A stretch of 64,000 nucleotides of DNA from NCBI RefSeq assembly GCF_001659605.2, contig NC_035167.2:5064513-5128512 (forward strand), read 5' to 3'. Below, piece after piece: positions 12,024 through 23,830 of the stretch. Source of the stretch: Manihot esculenta (lineage: Eukaryota > Streptophyta > Magnoliopsida > Malpighiales > Euphorbiaceae). The first letter of the stretch is position 1. Each line of letters starts with the position of its first letter. A program made the translations under genes and the position numbers. The notes beneath the pieces were generated by a model. That model searched no databases, had not been told where the DNA came from, and saw only the letters and a list, made by a program, of their open reading frames with translations.

Positions 12024-13840
12024 ATGGTAAAATTCCTCTAAGTTTGATTCATTTTTCGTGAGTTTCGAAGTCTTCTCTTCTTCGATTTGGTGGAAATTAC
12101 TAACTGCTATGTCTTTAATTAGGTGTGCATAGCTTGCTTGCTGCCTCTGTTCTTGGTCCCCATCGTCAACATATTGCCTCTTCTCTTCTATTATCTCATG
12201 GTAATTTTAGGGTTTCTGTTTCTCCTTCAAGATCGCCTTTGATTTTGTTGTTTTTTTTGGGCTGGATAGAATCTAATTTCTTATCCCTTATGCAAAATCA
12301 GGCAAAAGTTTATCGGCTTTTTGGATGGGAATACAGAAAACCAGAGAGGGCTCCTCCGGCTTGTCCTTACAAACCCTTGCCTAAAAAAGACGGCTCCGGC
12401 AAAGTAAGTGAAATTTTGTTTGTGATTCGGGGGTTAATTTCACTCCTTTCACTGAATTTTCATTTTTCTTTCCGGCAAAAACTCTCTACTTAATGATTTA
12501 GCCTTTTTTTTTTCCTGCTGTTGTAGATACTAAGTTTGACAGCTCTGTGGCATTTAAACTAATTAGGGTAATTTTAGTGAATCAACATTTGAAGTGGAGT
12601 ATCTACTGTAACATTTTGATTTTTTGTGGTTTTATTGAGGTAATGATGAATTCAGTGATGGTAGATGAAATTAAGCTGTGATTTTGTCATAAAAGTGCTT
12701 TTATGGGTTTTATGTAGAGGGTGATGGTGGCTAATTTCTCTATGCATTAATCGATTATATTTTGAAATTGACATTTTTACATTTTGAACAATCTAATTCA
12801 ACAGATTTTATGAGATTCCTTTGCAATTTCATACTAGTAGTGTTTTTAATCTAAAATTTAAATTCGAAATTGTGTAACTTCACTTCTAGACACACCCTAA
12901 ACTTTGATTCTAAAAGTATTGGCTATTGGAAGTTCAAACTAGTAAAACAAGACATTATAAAGCTTTCAACTTTTAGACTTTTACTGATCTTTGCTAGTGA
13001 TGCCTCATGTTACACCGTGAAAGGCCACTTCTTCTTCTTCCTTTTTTTTTTTCCTCCTTTTGAGATGGTTGCTTCGTTGTAATTAAGAAGGTAGGATGCA
13101 TGTTAAATTTGAGCCAGCCTAACTCACCCCCTTGAGTTAGGGGGAAGAGTGTCCAACAAACTTATAAGGTATGTTATCCTTTCCCAACAAGTGTGGGATT
13201 CAACTACCCCTTCACATCCATGGCTAAATTGGAGCGTAAAATACTTATAGGAGGCCCAATGTTGGATGAAGAAGCTCTGATACTATGTTAAATTTGGACT
13301 AGACCTAACTTAACACTTGAGTTAAGAGTTCCCAACACCTTATAACTTTATAGGGTACACTTTATCCTTATTTCAAACCAATGTGAGATTCAACAATGCC
13401 AAATACAAAGATCTCTTGTGCCATAGTATTACATCAAAAATTAGCATCAGAAATGGCTTGGGATGCAATAGAATGTGAAAGATCAGTTTGGATGATTAGA
13501 TGATACATTTTGATATACTATCTTGCCAATCCCATGAGGGGGGAGAATATTGGTTGCAGTATCAATTCTAGTACTTCTATTTTTTGCTAATTGAGAGCTT
13601 CTATAAGCTATGATGCTTGTATAGTTATTATTTCTTTTGTGCTTGCATTTCCTTCATTTCTTTTCAAATCTTGATGGGTATGGGCGTGGATCTTGTTGGT
13701 CCTGGTTGTTTTATCTGTTTACGCCATAGCAAATGAAATTATGTTTTCTCATGTTTTCACAGTTGGGGGCAGAAGGTGAACCTGGGGTACAGACGCCTGT
13801 TTCAGGTTCTGTTGAAGTATCAGATAGCAAACTGGATTGA
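12024..13840 (+). CDS. Small UPF0729 (C18orf32-like) protein, 4 exons, 86 aa
   Basis: Spliced gene that does not stand out as an open frame. Exons are 12024-12026 (only ATG), 12123-12200, 12302-12403 and 13763-13840. All introns are GT..AG and all junctions fall between codons. The product begins [18 protein letters not shown] (a hydrophobic segment up to residue 27), continues with [18 protein letters not shown] and [12 protein letters not shown], and ends [12 protein letters not shown]. The MVCI start, one hydrophobic N-terminal segment and a basic/acidic tail fit the UPF0729 family (human C18orf32), whose member has been placed at ER and lipid droplets; the plant role is unknown to me. Intron 3 (12404-13762) hosts a TRIM retroelement. 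Exon assembly is my own, supported by four clean joins and conserved phase. Confidence 0.85.
13101..13395 (-). mobile_element. TRIM retroelement in intron 3 of the UPF0729 gene
   Basis: Two direct repeats, 13101-13205 and 13286-13395, both begin TGTTAAATTTG and end near GATTCAAC(A), i.e. TG..CA LTR ends. Between them, next to the second repeat, 13274-13285 reads GCTCTGATACTA, the complement of an initiator-Met tRNA primer-binding site (TGGTATCAGAGC), so the element lies on the minus strand. Flanking 5-mers ATGCA (13096-13100) and ATGCC (13396-13400) look like a target duplication with one change. Total 295 bp with no coding sequence: a terminal-repeat retrotransposon in miniature. Confidence 0.85.
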
Positions 13841-15644
13841 AAGTTAGTATTCCTTGTTCTGAGATTTCTAAACGCAAAGCTTCTTGAGTCATTGTTCAGG
13901 CTAAAGGAAACTCTTTCTACAATCTGTCTTTCTTTTATCACTTTCTCTATGTCAAGTCGTGTTTCGTAGTTGAATGTTCTATAACGTTCTAAGGTGCCTG
14001 TTGAAATATAAAGCATTCTCTGTCATATTTTCTTCTAAAGAAAGCAAAGTCGTTGAGGATTTCTTCCCTTTTTTATTTGGCCAATCATCAAATATGAAGA
14101 TATATGTGTGTATGCGTATATAATGAATATATCATCTAGTGATTTTGTATCTACCATTATCTGTGAAACGTATTCATTAATGTTGTTCAGTATGTGTTCA
14201 GATTCCTAACTATGGGAAATTAGAGCAAGGTTGGCATTTATATTGCCTAAACTTTATTTAACTAGATTATTACTGCAGAATTGGTCTTTCTGCATTTGCA
14301 GTCTTGTAATCTAAGTTTTCTCGTTGGTAAAAAAAATCTAATAATTTTTTATTTTATAATAAATTGAATAAAATCATTTTATTAATGATATTAACACTAA
14401 TAAAGGCATACTGTCCATCAACTCCATTAATTTGAACACTAAATAAATAAATAAAATAAATGAGTAATATAAATATTATATATTTAGCAAGTATATTATT
14501 TGGTTGTTAATTTCCCTTCTTTTTAAAAAATAAAAATTAGAATTATAATAATAGCTTTAAATAATATTATTTAGCTCATTTTATTTTATTTTATCTAAAT
14601 TAAAATATTATTAGAAATCTACCGTCACTTTTGAAACAAGTCAGTTCGAATTGAATGGTGTTTAATTTTTTATTTTTAAAATAAATCATTTTATAAAATT
14701 ATAGTTAAATTATTAAATAATTAAATTTAAAATTTTTTATTTGTAAAAAATATTATTTATATTTAAATATAATATTATTTTTTTATTATATGTAATATTA
14801 TGTTGTTTTTGATATTATATTAGTGGATACATTTTGTATAATTTACTTAGTATTCAACAATATTAAAGATTTCTATTTATTTTTTTATATTTTTATTTAA
14901 TTTTAATTAAATTTTTTATTTTTAATTTTTTAAATTAAAATTGAATTTATTGTTTATAATTTAGATATAATTGGAATGGAAATCGAAATCGAAATCGTAG
15001 AAAATTGTCATAGTAACAATGTAAAATCAAAATGTTAAAAAATTGAAATAATTTTTGAATTATTATAAATTAAACCAGTTTCAATTTGATCATAAATTTA
15101 ATCGAACGGTCGATTTCGAACCAAAATCGGCTTTTGGCTTTCGGCTCTCGGCCAAGACTATCAGCAGCAATACTGCTTGGTTGCTGGTGGCATCAATGGA
15201 GAAGCTGGAAAGAGCAACTAGATCGGGATTCGGGTCTCCTGTTTAGAGTTTCACTCGTTTAGGGCTTTTTTTTTTTCTTGTTTTTTGTTTTAATGGGCCT
15301 AGATTCCAGTATGATTGTTTAGTCGACTTTTTTGTACATGGCCTTTGGCCTTTAATGAAAATATTATCTTGGAGAAAAAGAAAAAATCAGTCAATAAAGG
15401 AAGGGAGCTCTCATCCTTAACAACTCAATCGAGTCGTTTAGGTAATATAAATATTATTTTATTCTTGTATTTACTCAGAAAATATAAATAATATATTATA
15501 ATGGTAATTTGATATCAATATTTAATTTATTTGTGTAGTAAATTATTAGATATCCATATTCTCATATTTAGAGAATAAAATTTGTATTAATTGTCTAAAT
15601 TTATCTTGAAAAGAAGGTTTTCATCTTTTTTTTTTATTCATTTC
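13841..15644. other. 3' region of the UPF0729 gene, then AT-rich intergenic DNA
   Basis: About 13841-14320 is balanced in composition and probably 3' UTR. From 14330 it is AT-rich. At 15110-15390 a GC-richer patch (ends ATGGCCTTTGGCCTTTAATG followed by an A-rich tail) resembles the 3' end of a retroposon, perhaps a LINE, but I cannot prove it. Confidence 0.4.
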
Positions 15645-15910
15645 CATTTGTCTGCTAGTAATGTCTAATGACTTCTCTACTACAGTACCATCTGTCTCTG
15701 TCACGCAGATCTATACATACGAAAGTGTCAGTAATCTTCTCTACGTTAGATGACCATTTAATTCTCTCCAGTACACGTGCGGGTAGAATTGCGAAGTGGC
15801 TAAGTCTGTTGTCTTTTTTCATGTCACGTCACCGGACTGAGTTTTTTTCTACTGGATTTGGATCTGTGAGTGCCGCTCCGCTTGTTTGGATTAGGGTTGA
15901 AAGTATTGGA
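15645..15910 (+). mobile_element. LTR fragment related to the solo LTR at 35298-35764
   Basis: Aligns by eye over about 260 bases with 35392-35665: shared landmarks are TGTCTGCTAGT, GCTACAGT/CTACTACAGT, CCATTTAAT, GTGCGGGTAGAATTGC versus CATGCGGGCAGGGCTGC, and TCACGTCA..CACCGG. Ends are not preserved, so this is a degraded copy. An 89-codon open frame inside it is not a gene. Confidence 0.6.
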
Positions 15911-17957
15911 CCGATCTATCATGAAGGTTTGAGTTAATACTGCCTTTTTGAACTCGATTTTATTTTGAGACGGTGAAATTTGACAGTCATGAAATATATT
16001 TAAAATATCACCTTATTCTTATTATGCTAAATGAATATATTAATTCAATGACTCACACATCGATAGAAAAATAAAAGTTTAATAAATTTTATTTTTTTAA
16101 TTAATAACAATGTGAATTTAATGAGTAATTTTTTTAAAATTTTTTTTATTGACATATCATAACAATGACTCATGATTTAAGTTAAATATAATTTAGATTC
16201 TACGTTAAATATAATGAAAAGACTTCATGGTTTAAGTTAATTTTGAAGTTGATTTAATTAAGCTTTTTTATTTTTGTTAATAAAATAAACTTTAAATTCA
16301 AAAAAGAGAAGATAAATTATATATTTGACAAATATACTTAAGCTTACTCTGAATTATATGAAGTCAAAAATATCAATTTTTATTTAAATCTATATTTCCT
16401 TTTGAATTATCAATGAAAAATTAGCGGTTGTGTCGCAATACAAGGACTAATTAGTGTGGGGCCGCTGCACAGAGTAATTTGCCGTCAACCTTGGGAGCTT
16501 CAAAGATGGACGTCTGGTTCGGATTATAATTAAATCGAATTAAATAAATTAAAAATTAAAATTTTAATATTTATAAAAATTAATTTAATTTAATTTAATT
16601 TAAATGATTAGATTTTTTAGTAAATTTTTTATTTTTTATATTATAAAAATTAATATATTAGTGCTCTGTTTAGTTTAGTTTTATTAATTTTTTTATCAAA
16701 ATAAAAATAATTAAATTTTTTAAAAATAAAAATTAAATTAAAATAAATAAAAAATTAAATCAAAATTTTAAATTAATTTAATTTTATTAATTTTTTCTCA
16801 TTTAAACTAAATACAGCTCACTTTTATCTATTTTTATTATCTCTATTGAATACTATACAGTAAAATATATAATTTAATATTTATTTATTTTAAATAAAAT
16901 TAAGAATTTAATTTTCATGAATATAATAAATATTTTATTAAAAATATTTTATTTTTTAATAAATTAATTTCATCTAAAAATAAAATTTAATTTTAATTTT
17001 GAAAATATCTATAATTATAAAAAACAACAACAAAAAAAAAACAACTGGCATCGTTATACAACCAGACTAAGGAGACTCCTTCAACGAATCTGGAATTTAT
17101 TCCACTTTTACAAAATAAATAGAACTTAACATTTTATAATTAATTATTAAATTAGAAAATATGATTGCCTTTTAAATTAAATTTTATATAAATTATTAAA
17201 TAAAAGTTTATAAAATTAAATAGATTTATATTTTTTAAGTGATAAAAATCGAATTTAAAATATATTTTAATTGAATTTGAAATAAATTAAAAGAGCCGAT
17301 TTTTATGAGTATTTTCTATCCGCTGCCATTTTTATTATCATATCTTTCAATTATTTAATAAATTTTTATATAATGGGGATTTAAATTTGAAATTTTTTAA
17401 ATTTATTCGGATGCACTTACCATCGGACGATTATTTATTGATATTAACTTTTATAATTAATAGGTATATAAAATAAATATTTTTCTTAAAAATAATAATT
17501 ATTTTTTTAAATAATTTTTTATAATTATTTAATAGATTTTTAATCATTGCAGAATTATAAATAGGAAAATAATTTAGGTATTTTTTTGAATGAAAAATCT
17601 TTTATTTGAAAAAAGATTATTAATTGTTTTAATAGACTTTTATTTTGATTGGATATATATTTTGTACTTATATACTTTATTGACTTTGATTAATTTATAA
17701 GTTTACTATTGTCAGTACCCAACAACAATGATAATTTAGATTTTTCTGAAAATTCCATAGTCCAGGAATATTTTTCTTTCTTTGAAAATTCAGACGCAAT
17801 ATACACGATAAGATAATTATTTTTCTTTTAATAATAGATAAAGTTGGTTTGATGAATATTTGATTTATGTAAATGTAAGTTGGTTGTATTTAATTGCCAT
17901 ACTGAAAATTTTTATCTGACAATTTTGTATTGCTTGTGTTACTGCTGAATTTATTTT
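15911..17957. other. AT-rich intergenic stretch with a repeat copy
   Basis: No gene recognised. 16505-16820 is a diverged copy of the AT-rich dispersed repeat of 8640-9700 (starts GTCTGGTTCGGATT, ends AAACTAAATACAGCTCAC). The remainder is low-complexity A/T with short balanced patches at 16420-16500 and 17040-17100. Confidence 0.45.
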
Positions 17958-18120
17958 TGTGAATATTAAAACTTTATTTATTTATAAAAATATAAATTAT
18001 ATATAGAAATTATTATAAATATATTAGAATAGTAATGAATTTAAATTTGTTATTAATTTAGTAAGAAATTTTGAAATTGTTATTAAATTTGTAATTTAGT
18101 AATAAATTATGAAATCTATT

Positions 18121-18636
18121 TGATGTAGCTGAAAAAAGCTAAAGATGAGATAATTGGTTACTCTAAAAAAAGTGAAGTGGTTGGCGTTTATAAACGGTTA
18201 CTCCAACACTCAAGTCGGTAAATTATTAGAGAGTGTAAGTATAAGTAGATTACTTGAGTTTAAGAAGAGTGTGTAAGAATGCATATATTGAATTCTGTAT
18301 ATACTTTGTTTTTATATTGTAAAAAAATTGAGTTAGTTAGTGAACCTCCTGAAAATTTGACTGGTACTGACTAGTGGATAAAAGATATTGCAATTATACA
18401 CGTAATGGGGATCTGCTGGATACTATCTTTTAATGGTAATTTATATATCATGAAAGGCTCAACGGATTCATGAGAGGATAAGTCTCTTCGAGTACTAACA
18501 ATCATGATGATCAGGTCTCCTTTCTTATGGTGATACTTACGTGATAGAGTGTCACGGTTTATTAGGATTTTGCCATGTGGCTTCATCGTACGGTGACAAC
18601 TCATGACATACTTTAGATAAATATTGTGTCATATCA
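18121..18636 (+). repeat. Left LTR of the nested LTR retrotransposon
   Basis: Matches 21653-22173 plus 24347-24352; shared stretches include CTGAAAATTTGACTGGTAC, GGATTCATGAGAG / CGATTCATGAGAG, and GGTCTCCTTTC. Divergence between the two LTRs is considerable by eye, so the insertion is old. Confidence 0.75.
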
Positions 18637-18876
18637 GAAGTCCTCCAGTCTTCGACTATTCAGATTCAAAGATTATAGTTGTGCTCATAGTCTTGGACAT
18701 GTTGCATGCACGAATTAGTTCTCCGCATCCACGTCTATTCACCTGTGCTAGTCATACATGCCACTTTGCCTTGCTTCACGAGCCATATTTAAGGCAGCCG
18801 TTGAAAGAATAATATAAAATCTCCCTTTCTCCTGTAATTACCACTTTTGCTCTCTATTGCTTCTTCCGACTAAAAA

Positions 18877-20880
18877 ATGACTCGACCATTCAGTCATCTC
18901 TTATTCTTTCACTTTCTAAAGATAACTCCTGCTTCTGCTTCTTTTCATATTTTAAAGAATAGGTGTTCTTCGTCTTCTTTCTCTTCTTCTGATTGAAGCT
19001 CAACCTCCAACCCTTCCTTTGGTGGCCCAATCTACGCTAGAGCTCCCATCGTTCCATTAGAGTGGTCCACGATAATTATAGTCTCCTAATAAATGACATC
19101 CCATCCGTGTTGACTGAGAGAGACGTAGACTGCTTAAATGACTATTACTAGGTCTCTCGAGAGATCTTCCAGGTTTATGCTCCAAATTTGAATGTTCGCA
19201 TAGACGACTAGATTACTGCTAAAGATACCATCATGGTATACAAGGAATAGTTAAAGGGGGGGGGGTTTTGTTTCCCAATTGACTCTTTTTTATTGAAGTA
19301 CTCAGATTCTATAAGCTGTCAGTCAACCAACCACCCCAACAGTTGGAGGATCTTGGTGGCTTTCTACTTCATTTGCTTCAACAACAATATTGAGCCGAGC
19401 GTTACACTCTTTTCTCAACTATACTAGCTGGGTATTTGAAAGAACAAAGAGTTTTGGTTCTTCAGTGGAAAAAAATACTAGACCCTCTTTGACCAGATAC
19501 CCTCATCCTTGAAGCGCTGAAAGAATAAGTTTTCATCTTTTGCCACAGGGTGTTTAGGGGATTTGGACAATTCCGAACTGACTGGAACATCTATATGGAG
19601 CTTAGAAAGGATGAGGTCCAGCTGCGGAGGGATGAGAAAAATGCTTTGGACTTCATTTAGAAGATGGCCTCGACCTAAAGAATGGACATTAACATGGCAA
19701 TAAGGAACGTCATGTTGTCTTGGAAAAGCCACTACTAAGAAGAACAGGCTTGATTACCTCGACCATCCGATCAACGGAACCCTCAGATGATCCTACTCTC
19801 TCCTACAGAGTTGGGTATTTTACTTTTACCACTTTTACCTTCACATTATTTTACTTACTCATTTCTCTACTTTATGCAGATATGGTAGGCAAAGAGAAGA
19901 ACAAATTTGCTAAAGTGACATCCATAAAGGCAAGGTTGCTGCTGGAACATTCGGTCCACCTCTGAAATGGGCACAACAAGTGGAAGAGATCATCGCGCTT
20001 CCTTCTTCATCTCCGCCTTCAACAATAGAGGAGCAAACCGTCACACAACCTGAGTCTTCCTCCAAGGGCACTCCTTCGATACTGTCTAACTAAATAGGAC
20101 CACAATACAAGGAGGTTAGAATTGGATCCCCATGACCCCGGGGAATCCAACACTTAGCGCTAGCGCTGACCAGAGTGAACTCACTTCTCGAGGAGCTCTG
20201 GCTATTAGTTCTCATAGCTAAGAATGACTGAGGCCTAAGGACTGCCATCACCTAAACGCGGTTGAGACAGATGACTTATACGAAAATGTCATCAATTCTA
20301 CAATGGAGAGTGCTCTGTGCGCATACTTGGTCAAGGAGTGGAACAAAGCTCTAAGGAGAGAGTTCAGGACACAAGAGACAGACATAAACCTCCTTCAAGA
20401 GGAGTGCTCAAGGCTAAAGGCTCGGGTTGCTAAGGTGGGAAACACAATGAAAGACACTCTGGAGTTTGTAGACAAGCTTCAGGCGGACCTGGATGAGGCC
20501 AACACTTCAAAACTCGCCCTTGAGAATCAGACTAAAACTGCTGAGGATTAAATGGCTATCCTTTAACAACAAGTTCAAGAGCTGCAATATCAGGCTCAAG
20601 AGAATCGAGCCACCTCCAACAGGGTTGTTGAGTTAGAAGTTGAGCTTTAAGAGACTGTAGCTCGGGAAAGGGAGATGTACACTGAAGGCCAGAACTCAGT
20701 CAAGAAGGAGTTAATTAAGCGCTTTCCTATTAAGAACTTATTCTGGATTGACGACATCTTTCCTGAGGAGGATGAGGGGCAAAATGAAGATAATCCTCCA
20801 ATCGGGTTTCTACTGAAGATGTAATAGAACCTTGGGAGGAGGAGACTGAAGATATCCCTCATTCTATGTAATTTTTTCTT
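18877..20880 (+). pseudogene. Degenerate gag-like coiled-coil protein of the LTR element
   Basis: Open pieces in shifting frames. The clearest, 20303-20551, encodes an 82-residue coiled coil (KEWNKALRREFRTQETDINL ... DKLQADLDEANTSKLALENQ). After an in-frame stop the same frame continues with QQVQELQYQAQENRATSNRV and further stops, ending near an acidic tail (WIDDIFPEEDEGQNEDNPP) at about 20745-20805. This layout recalls the C-terminal coiled coils of gag-like proteins in plant non-autonomous elements. Upstream pieces (18877-20100) are broken by many stops and carry no motif I can name. Confidence 0.5.
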
Positions 20881-21007
20881 ATATATAATGAAAAATATTC
20901 TCCCTATTTGTCTTTTATTTTTGCCAAGTATTTAGGATCGGTACTTGACTAAAAAATAAAATAACCAGAACTCTCAATTGCATATTTCATAACGGATAAA
21001 TAAGTCT

Positions 21008-21305
21008 TAAATGCTTCAAAAAAATTTTATTGTTGGAACTAACATCCGGTCGCATGCTTGACGGTTAATGACCTTATGGCTTCAGCATAAAATGCCTTAA
21101 AAAATTTTATTAATGAGACTAACACTCGATCGTATGCTTAGCGATTACCTGCCTGTGATTTTAGCATAAAATGATTTAGAAAATTTTATTAACGGAACTA
21201 ACACCCAGTCACATACCTGATGGTTACTGGTTTCAGCATAAAATGTCTTAGAAAATTTTATTAACGGAACTAACACCCGGTCGTATACCTAGCGATTACC
21301 GGCCT
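21008..21305 (+). repeat. Tandem array A inside the LTR element, about 4 x 73-80 bp
   Basis: Four imperfect units start near 21008, 21087, 21166 and 21239, each with AAAATG..TTA(A/G)AAAATTTTATT, then GAACTAACACCCGGTC-like and GCGATTACC-like parts. Confidence 0.8.
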
Positions 21306-21656
21306 TGTGGCTCGCCTGCCATTTACTCGCCTTGTGGCGTTTTTTAGTTGAAATTACTTTAATCATTGTCTTTTGGGACTAACACCCGAAGACTCATTTG
21401 GAGGTTTTCTGCCTTGTGGCTTACCTGATCGTTACCCGCCTTGTGGTGTTTTTTGGAAGAAATTGCCTTAATCATTCTCTTTTGGAATTGACATCCGAAA
21501 ACTCGCCTGGCAGTTTTCGGCCTTATAGCTCTCCTGGCACTTACATGCCTTGTGACATTTTTTGGCAGAAATTATTTTAATCATTGCATTTTGGAACTAA
21601 TACCTGAAGACTTGCCTGGCGGTTTCCTACTTTGTGGCTCACCTGGCGATTACATG
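21302..21656 (+). repeat. Tandem array B inside the LTR element, about 3.2 x 108-110 bp
   Basis: Units start near 21302, 21409 and 21519, with a partial unit at 21629. Shared parts are GCCTTGTGGC, GTTTTTTGG(A/C)AGAAATT, TTAATCATT, and CGAA(A/G)ACTCGCCTGGC. A short unit-A-like motif (GGAACTAACACCCGA) occurs inside each B unit, so A and B are related by descent. Confidence 0.8.
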
Positions 21657-22786
21657 TTTATGGATGGCCACTCGAATACTCAAATCAGTAAATTATCAGA
21701 GAGGGAAAGTGTAAGTAGATTAATTAAATTTAAGAAAAATATTTAAGAATGCGTACTTTGAACTCTGTGTATACTTTATTTTTATATTATAAGAAGATAG
21801 AGTTAATTAGTAAACTTTCTGAAAATTTGACTGGTACCAGCTAGTGGATAAGAGATCCTACGATTATACGCGTAAGTTAATTAGTGAACTTCCTGAAAAT
21901 CTGAGAGTGGATAAGAGATCTTACAATTATATGCATAATGAGATTTACTGGATGCTATTCTTTAACAGTAACTTATATGCCATAAAAGATTCAACCGATT
22001 CATGAGAGAGCGAGTTTTTGTCACTCCGAGTACTGACTATCATAATAACCGGGTCTCCTTTCCTATGAGTGAGATTCACATAATCGAATATTAAATTTAT
22101 TAGAATTTTATCATATGAATCCATTCTACAGTGATAGATTGTGACATATTTTGAGTAAATATTATCTTATATTTGTAACGACCCGGAAACCAGACCGCTA
22201 CCGGCGCTAGGATCCAGATCAACTTAAGGTCGCTGGGACCCGTAGCAAGCCTACTATACATACTGAATACCTGATAACATCCCATACATGATCATACATT
22301 TTCATAAAAATTTAAAACTTTCCATATACCAAGCTTATCTCACATACATCATACCTGTAAACATATAAACCCCCTACTAGAGCTCTCATCAAATGCTCTA
22401 GTTGGGTCAACATCTCATATGACAAGCATGGTTCAACATATATTATCATTAAAACATTTATAAAAAGATCATGTACAAAGGGATAAACCATACATTAGGG
22501 CCAAGCATAATACTAAACCTCAATACCATTCTTTACATTACATTATTTTACATTATATTATTTCACATTACATGTCCACTTCTAACTCTATTACATAACT
22601 TAGTCTTTACCCTCGTTGTCCTCCTGTGCTAACACTGATCCTGCACACCTGGGGGTTAAGGGAGGGGGGTGAGCTAAAAAGCCCAGTGAGCAGAACAATG
22701 AAACATCATTATAAAAATTATGCTTTTATGGAATGCATCACAACACAGTCAATTCACATCACGGATGGATTGACCCAAAAATCCCT

Positions 22787-22895
22787 CTACTCTGTGCCCG
22801 GCCCTCGGTGGAGCTCCTCAGGACTTCTGTTACATACATAAGCTCTGTGCCCGGCCCTCGGTGGGGCTCCTCAGGACTTCTGTTACATATCATGA
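22787..22895 (-). repeat. Direct duplication inside the solo LTR, 2 x about 57 bp
   Basis: CTCTGTGCCCGGCCCTCGGT followed by GG(A/G)GCTCCTCAGGACTTCT occurs twice in a row. Short open frames that overlap this block are not genes. Confidence 0.8.
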
Positions 22896-23267
22896 TATCT
22901 AGAGGGCTAATGGGTTGTCCCGTTGTCCATCCACACCCACAATGAATAATGCAATGCGTCATATTCGTGAATTCTAATACAACCAACCTATTACATATTA
23001 TGATGCATGAACATGCTTAAAACATTTGATTTCTTTAATATAAAAGAGTTATGTTCTACTCACCTCTGGCTGACTTTGAACAGACTCTGAAGCAGCTATT
23101 TCACTACTAAGCTCCTCGATTCCTCGGGTCCGATCCTACAAAGGTGGACTCAAATGAGGGACCAAACATACTCTATAAGGACTCTAAACATTTCCCCAAA
23201 AACCCTCCAAAACCTCACAAAACATGCATGCAAAATAGGCAAAGAAAGGCTGGGCAGGGGACTTTCG

Positions 23268-23520
23268 GCGGTAGGTTCGGCGGCCGAAAGTCCCTCAAGA
23301 GCCGAAAGTCAGGCACTTTCGGGGGCAGGGTTCGGCGGCCGAAACTCCACTCCAGAGACGAAAGTCACCAACCTTCGGCGGCAGGTTCGGTGGCCAAAAG
23401 TCCCCTCCAGAGCCGAAAGTCCAAACTTTCGGAGGCGAGTTTAGGCGGCCAAACTGCCTCCACATGCAAGTTCGGCGGTCGAACATGGCTTCGGCGGTCG
23501 AACATGGCTTCGGCTGTCGA
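23268..23520 (-). repeat. GC-rich palindromic cluster (TTCGGCGGCCGAA motif) in the solo LTR
   Basis: At least seven copies of TTCGGCGG(C/T)CGAA-like or CCGAAAGTC-like motifs in about 250 bp, spaced roughly 25-60 bases, plus one at 24153. It stands out in otherwise AT-rich DNA and can form many hairpins. The copy at 33270-35232 keeps weaker versions (TTCGGCTGTCGAACCTGCC at 34029). Confidence 0.75.
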
Positions 23521-23762
23521 ACCTGAGTTCTTCCAGAATGGCAGAACTCAGTCTCTCACACACATTTTTGCCTCCCAAACCCTCCAAACTCAAACACAAC
23601 ACTCACAAGTATGCATAAACATGTATTTAAGCATATAGGGGCCTAAAACTAGCCTATACCCCAACCAACAACGCATTAAGCATCACATTACACATACATT
23701 TACCATAATCTAACATAACCCTAACATTTAGTAACTAGCTTGAACATGCATCAAACACCCTT

Positions 23763-23830
23763 AAAACCCCATAAAACTTATTTAAAACCCCATAAAACTT
23801 ATTTAAAACCCCATAAAACTTATTTAAAAC
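23763..23830 (-). repeat. Minisatellite, 3 x 22 bp
   Basis: Three copies of AAACCCCATAAAACTTATTT-type units in direct repeat within the solo LTR. Confidence 0.85.

Noticed and set aside
15055..15246. 63-codon plus-strand frame
   Set aside because: No recognisable domain and inside repeat-like sequence; more likely part of a retroposon 3' end than a gene.
21008..21656. Regular repeats that could suggest a CRISPR-like array
   Set aside because: Units are directly joined with no unique spacers, inside a plant LTR element; they are plain tandem repeats.
22733..23638. Several overlapping frames of 70-164 codons
   Set aside because: They lie in the GC-rich repeats of a solo LTR; their peptides are translations of the TTCGGCGG repeat and a 57-bp duplication.
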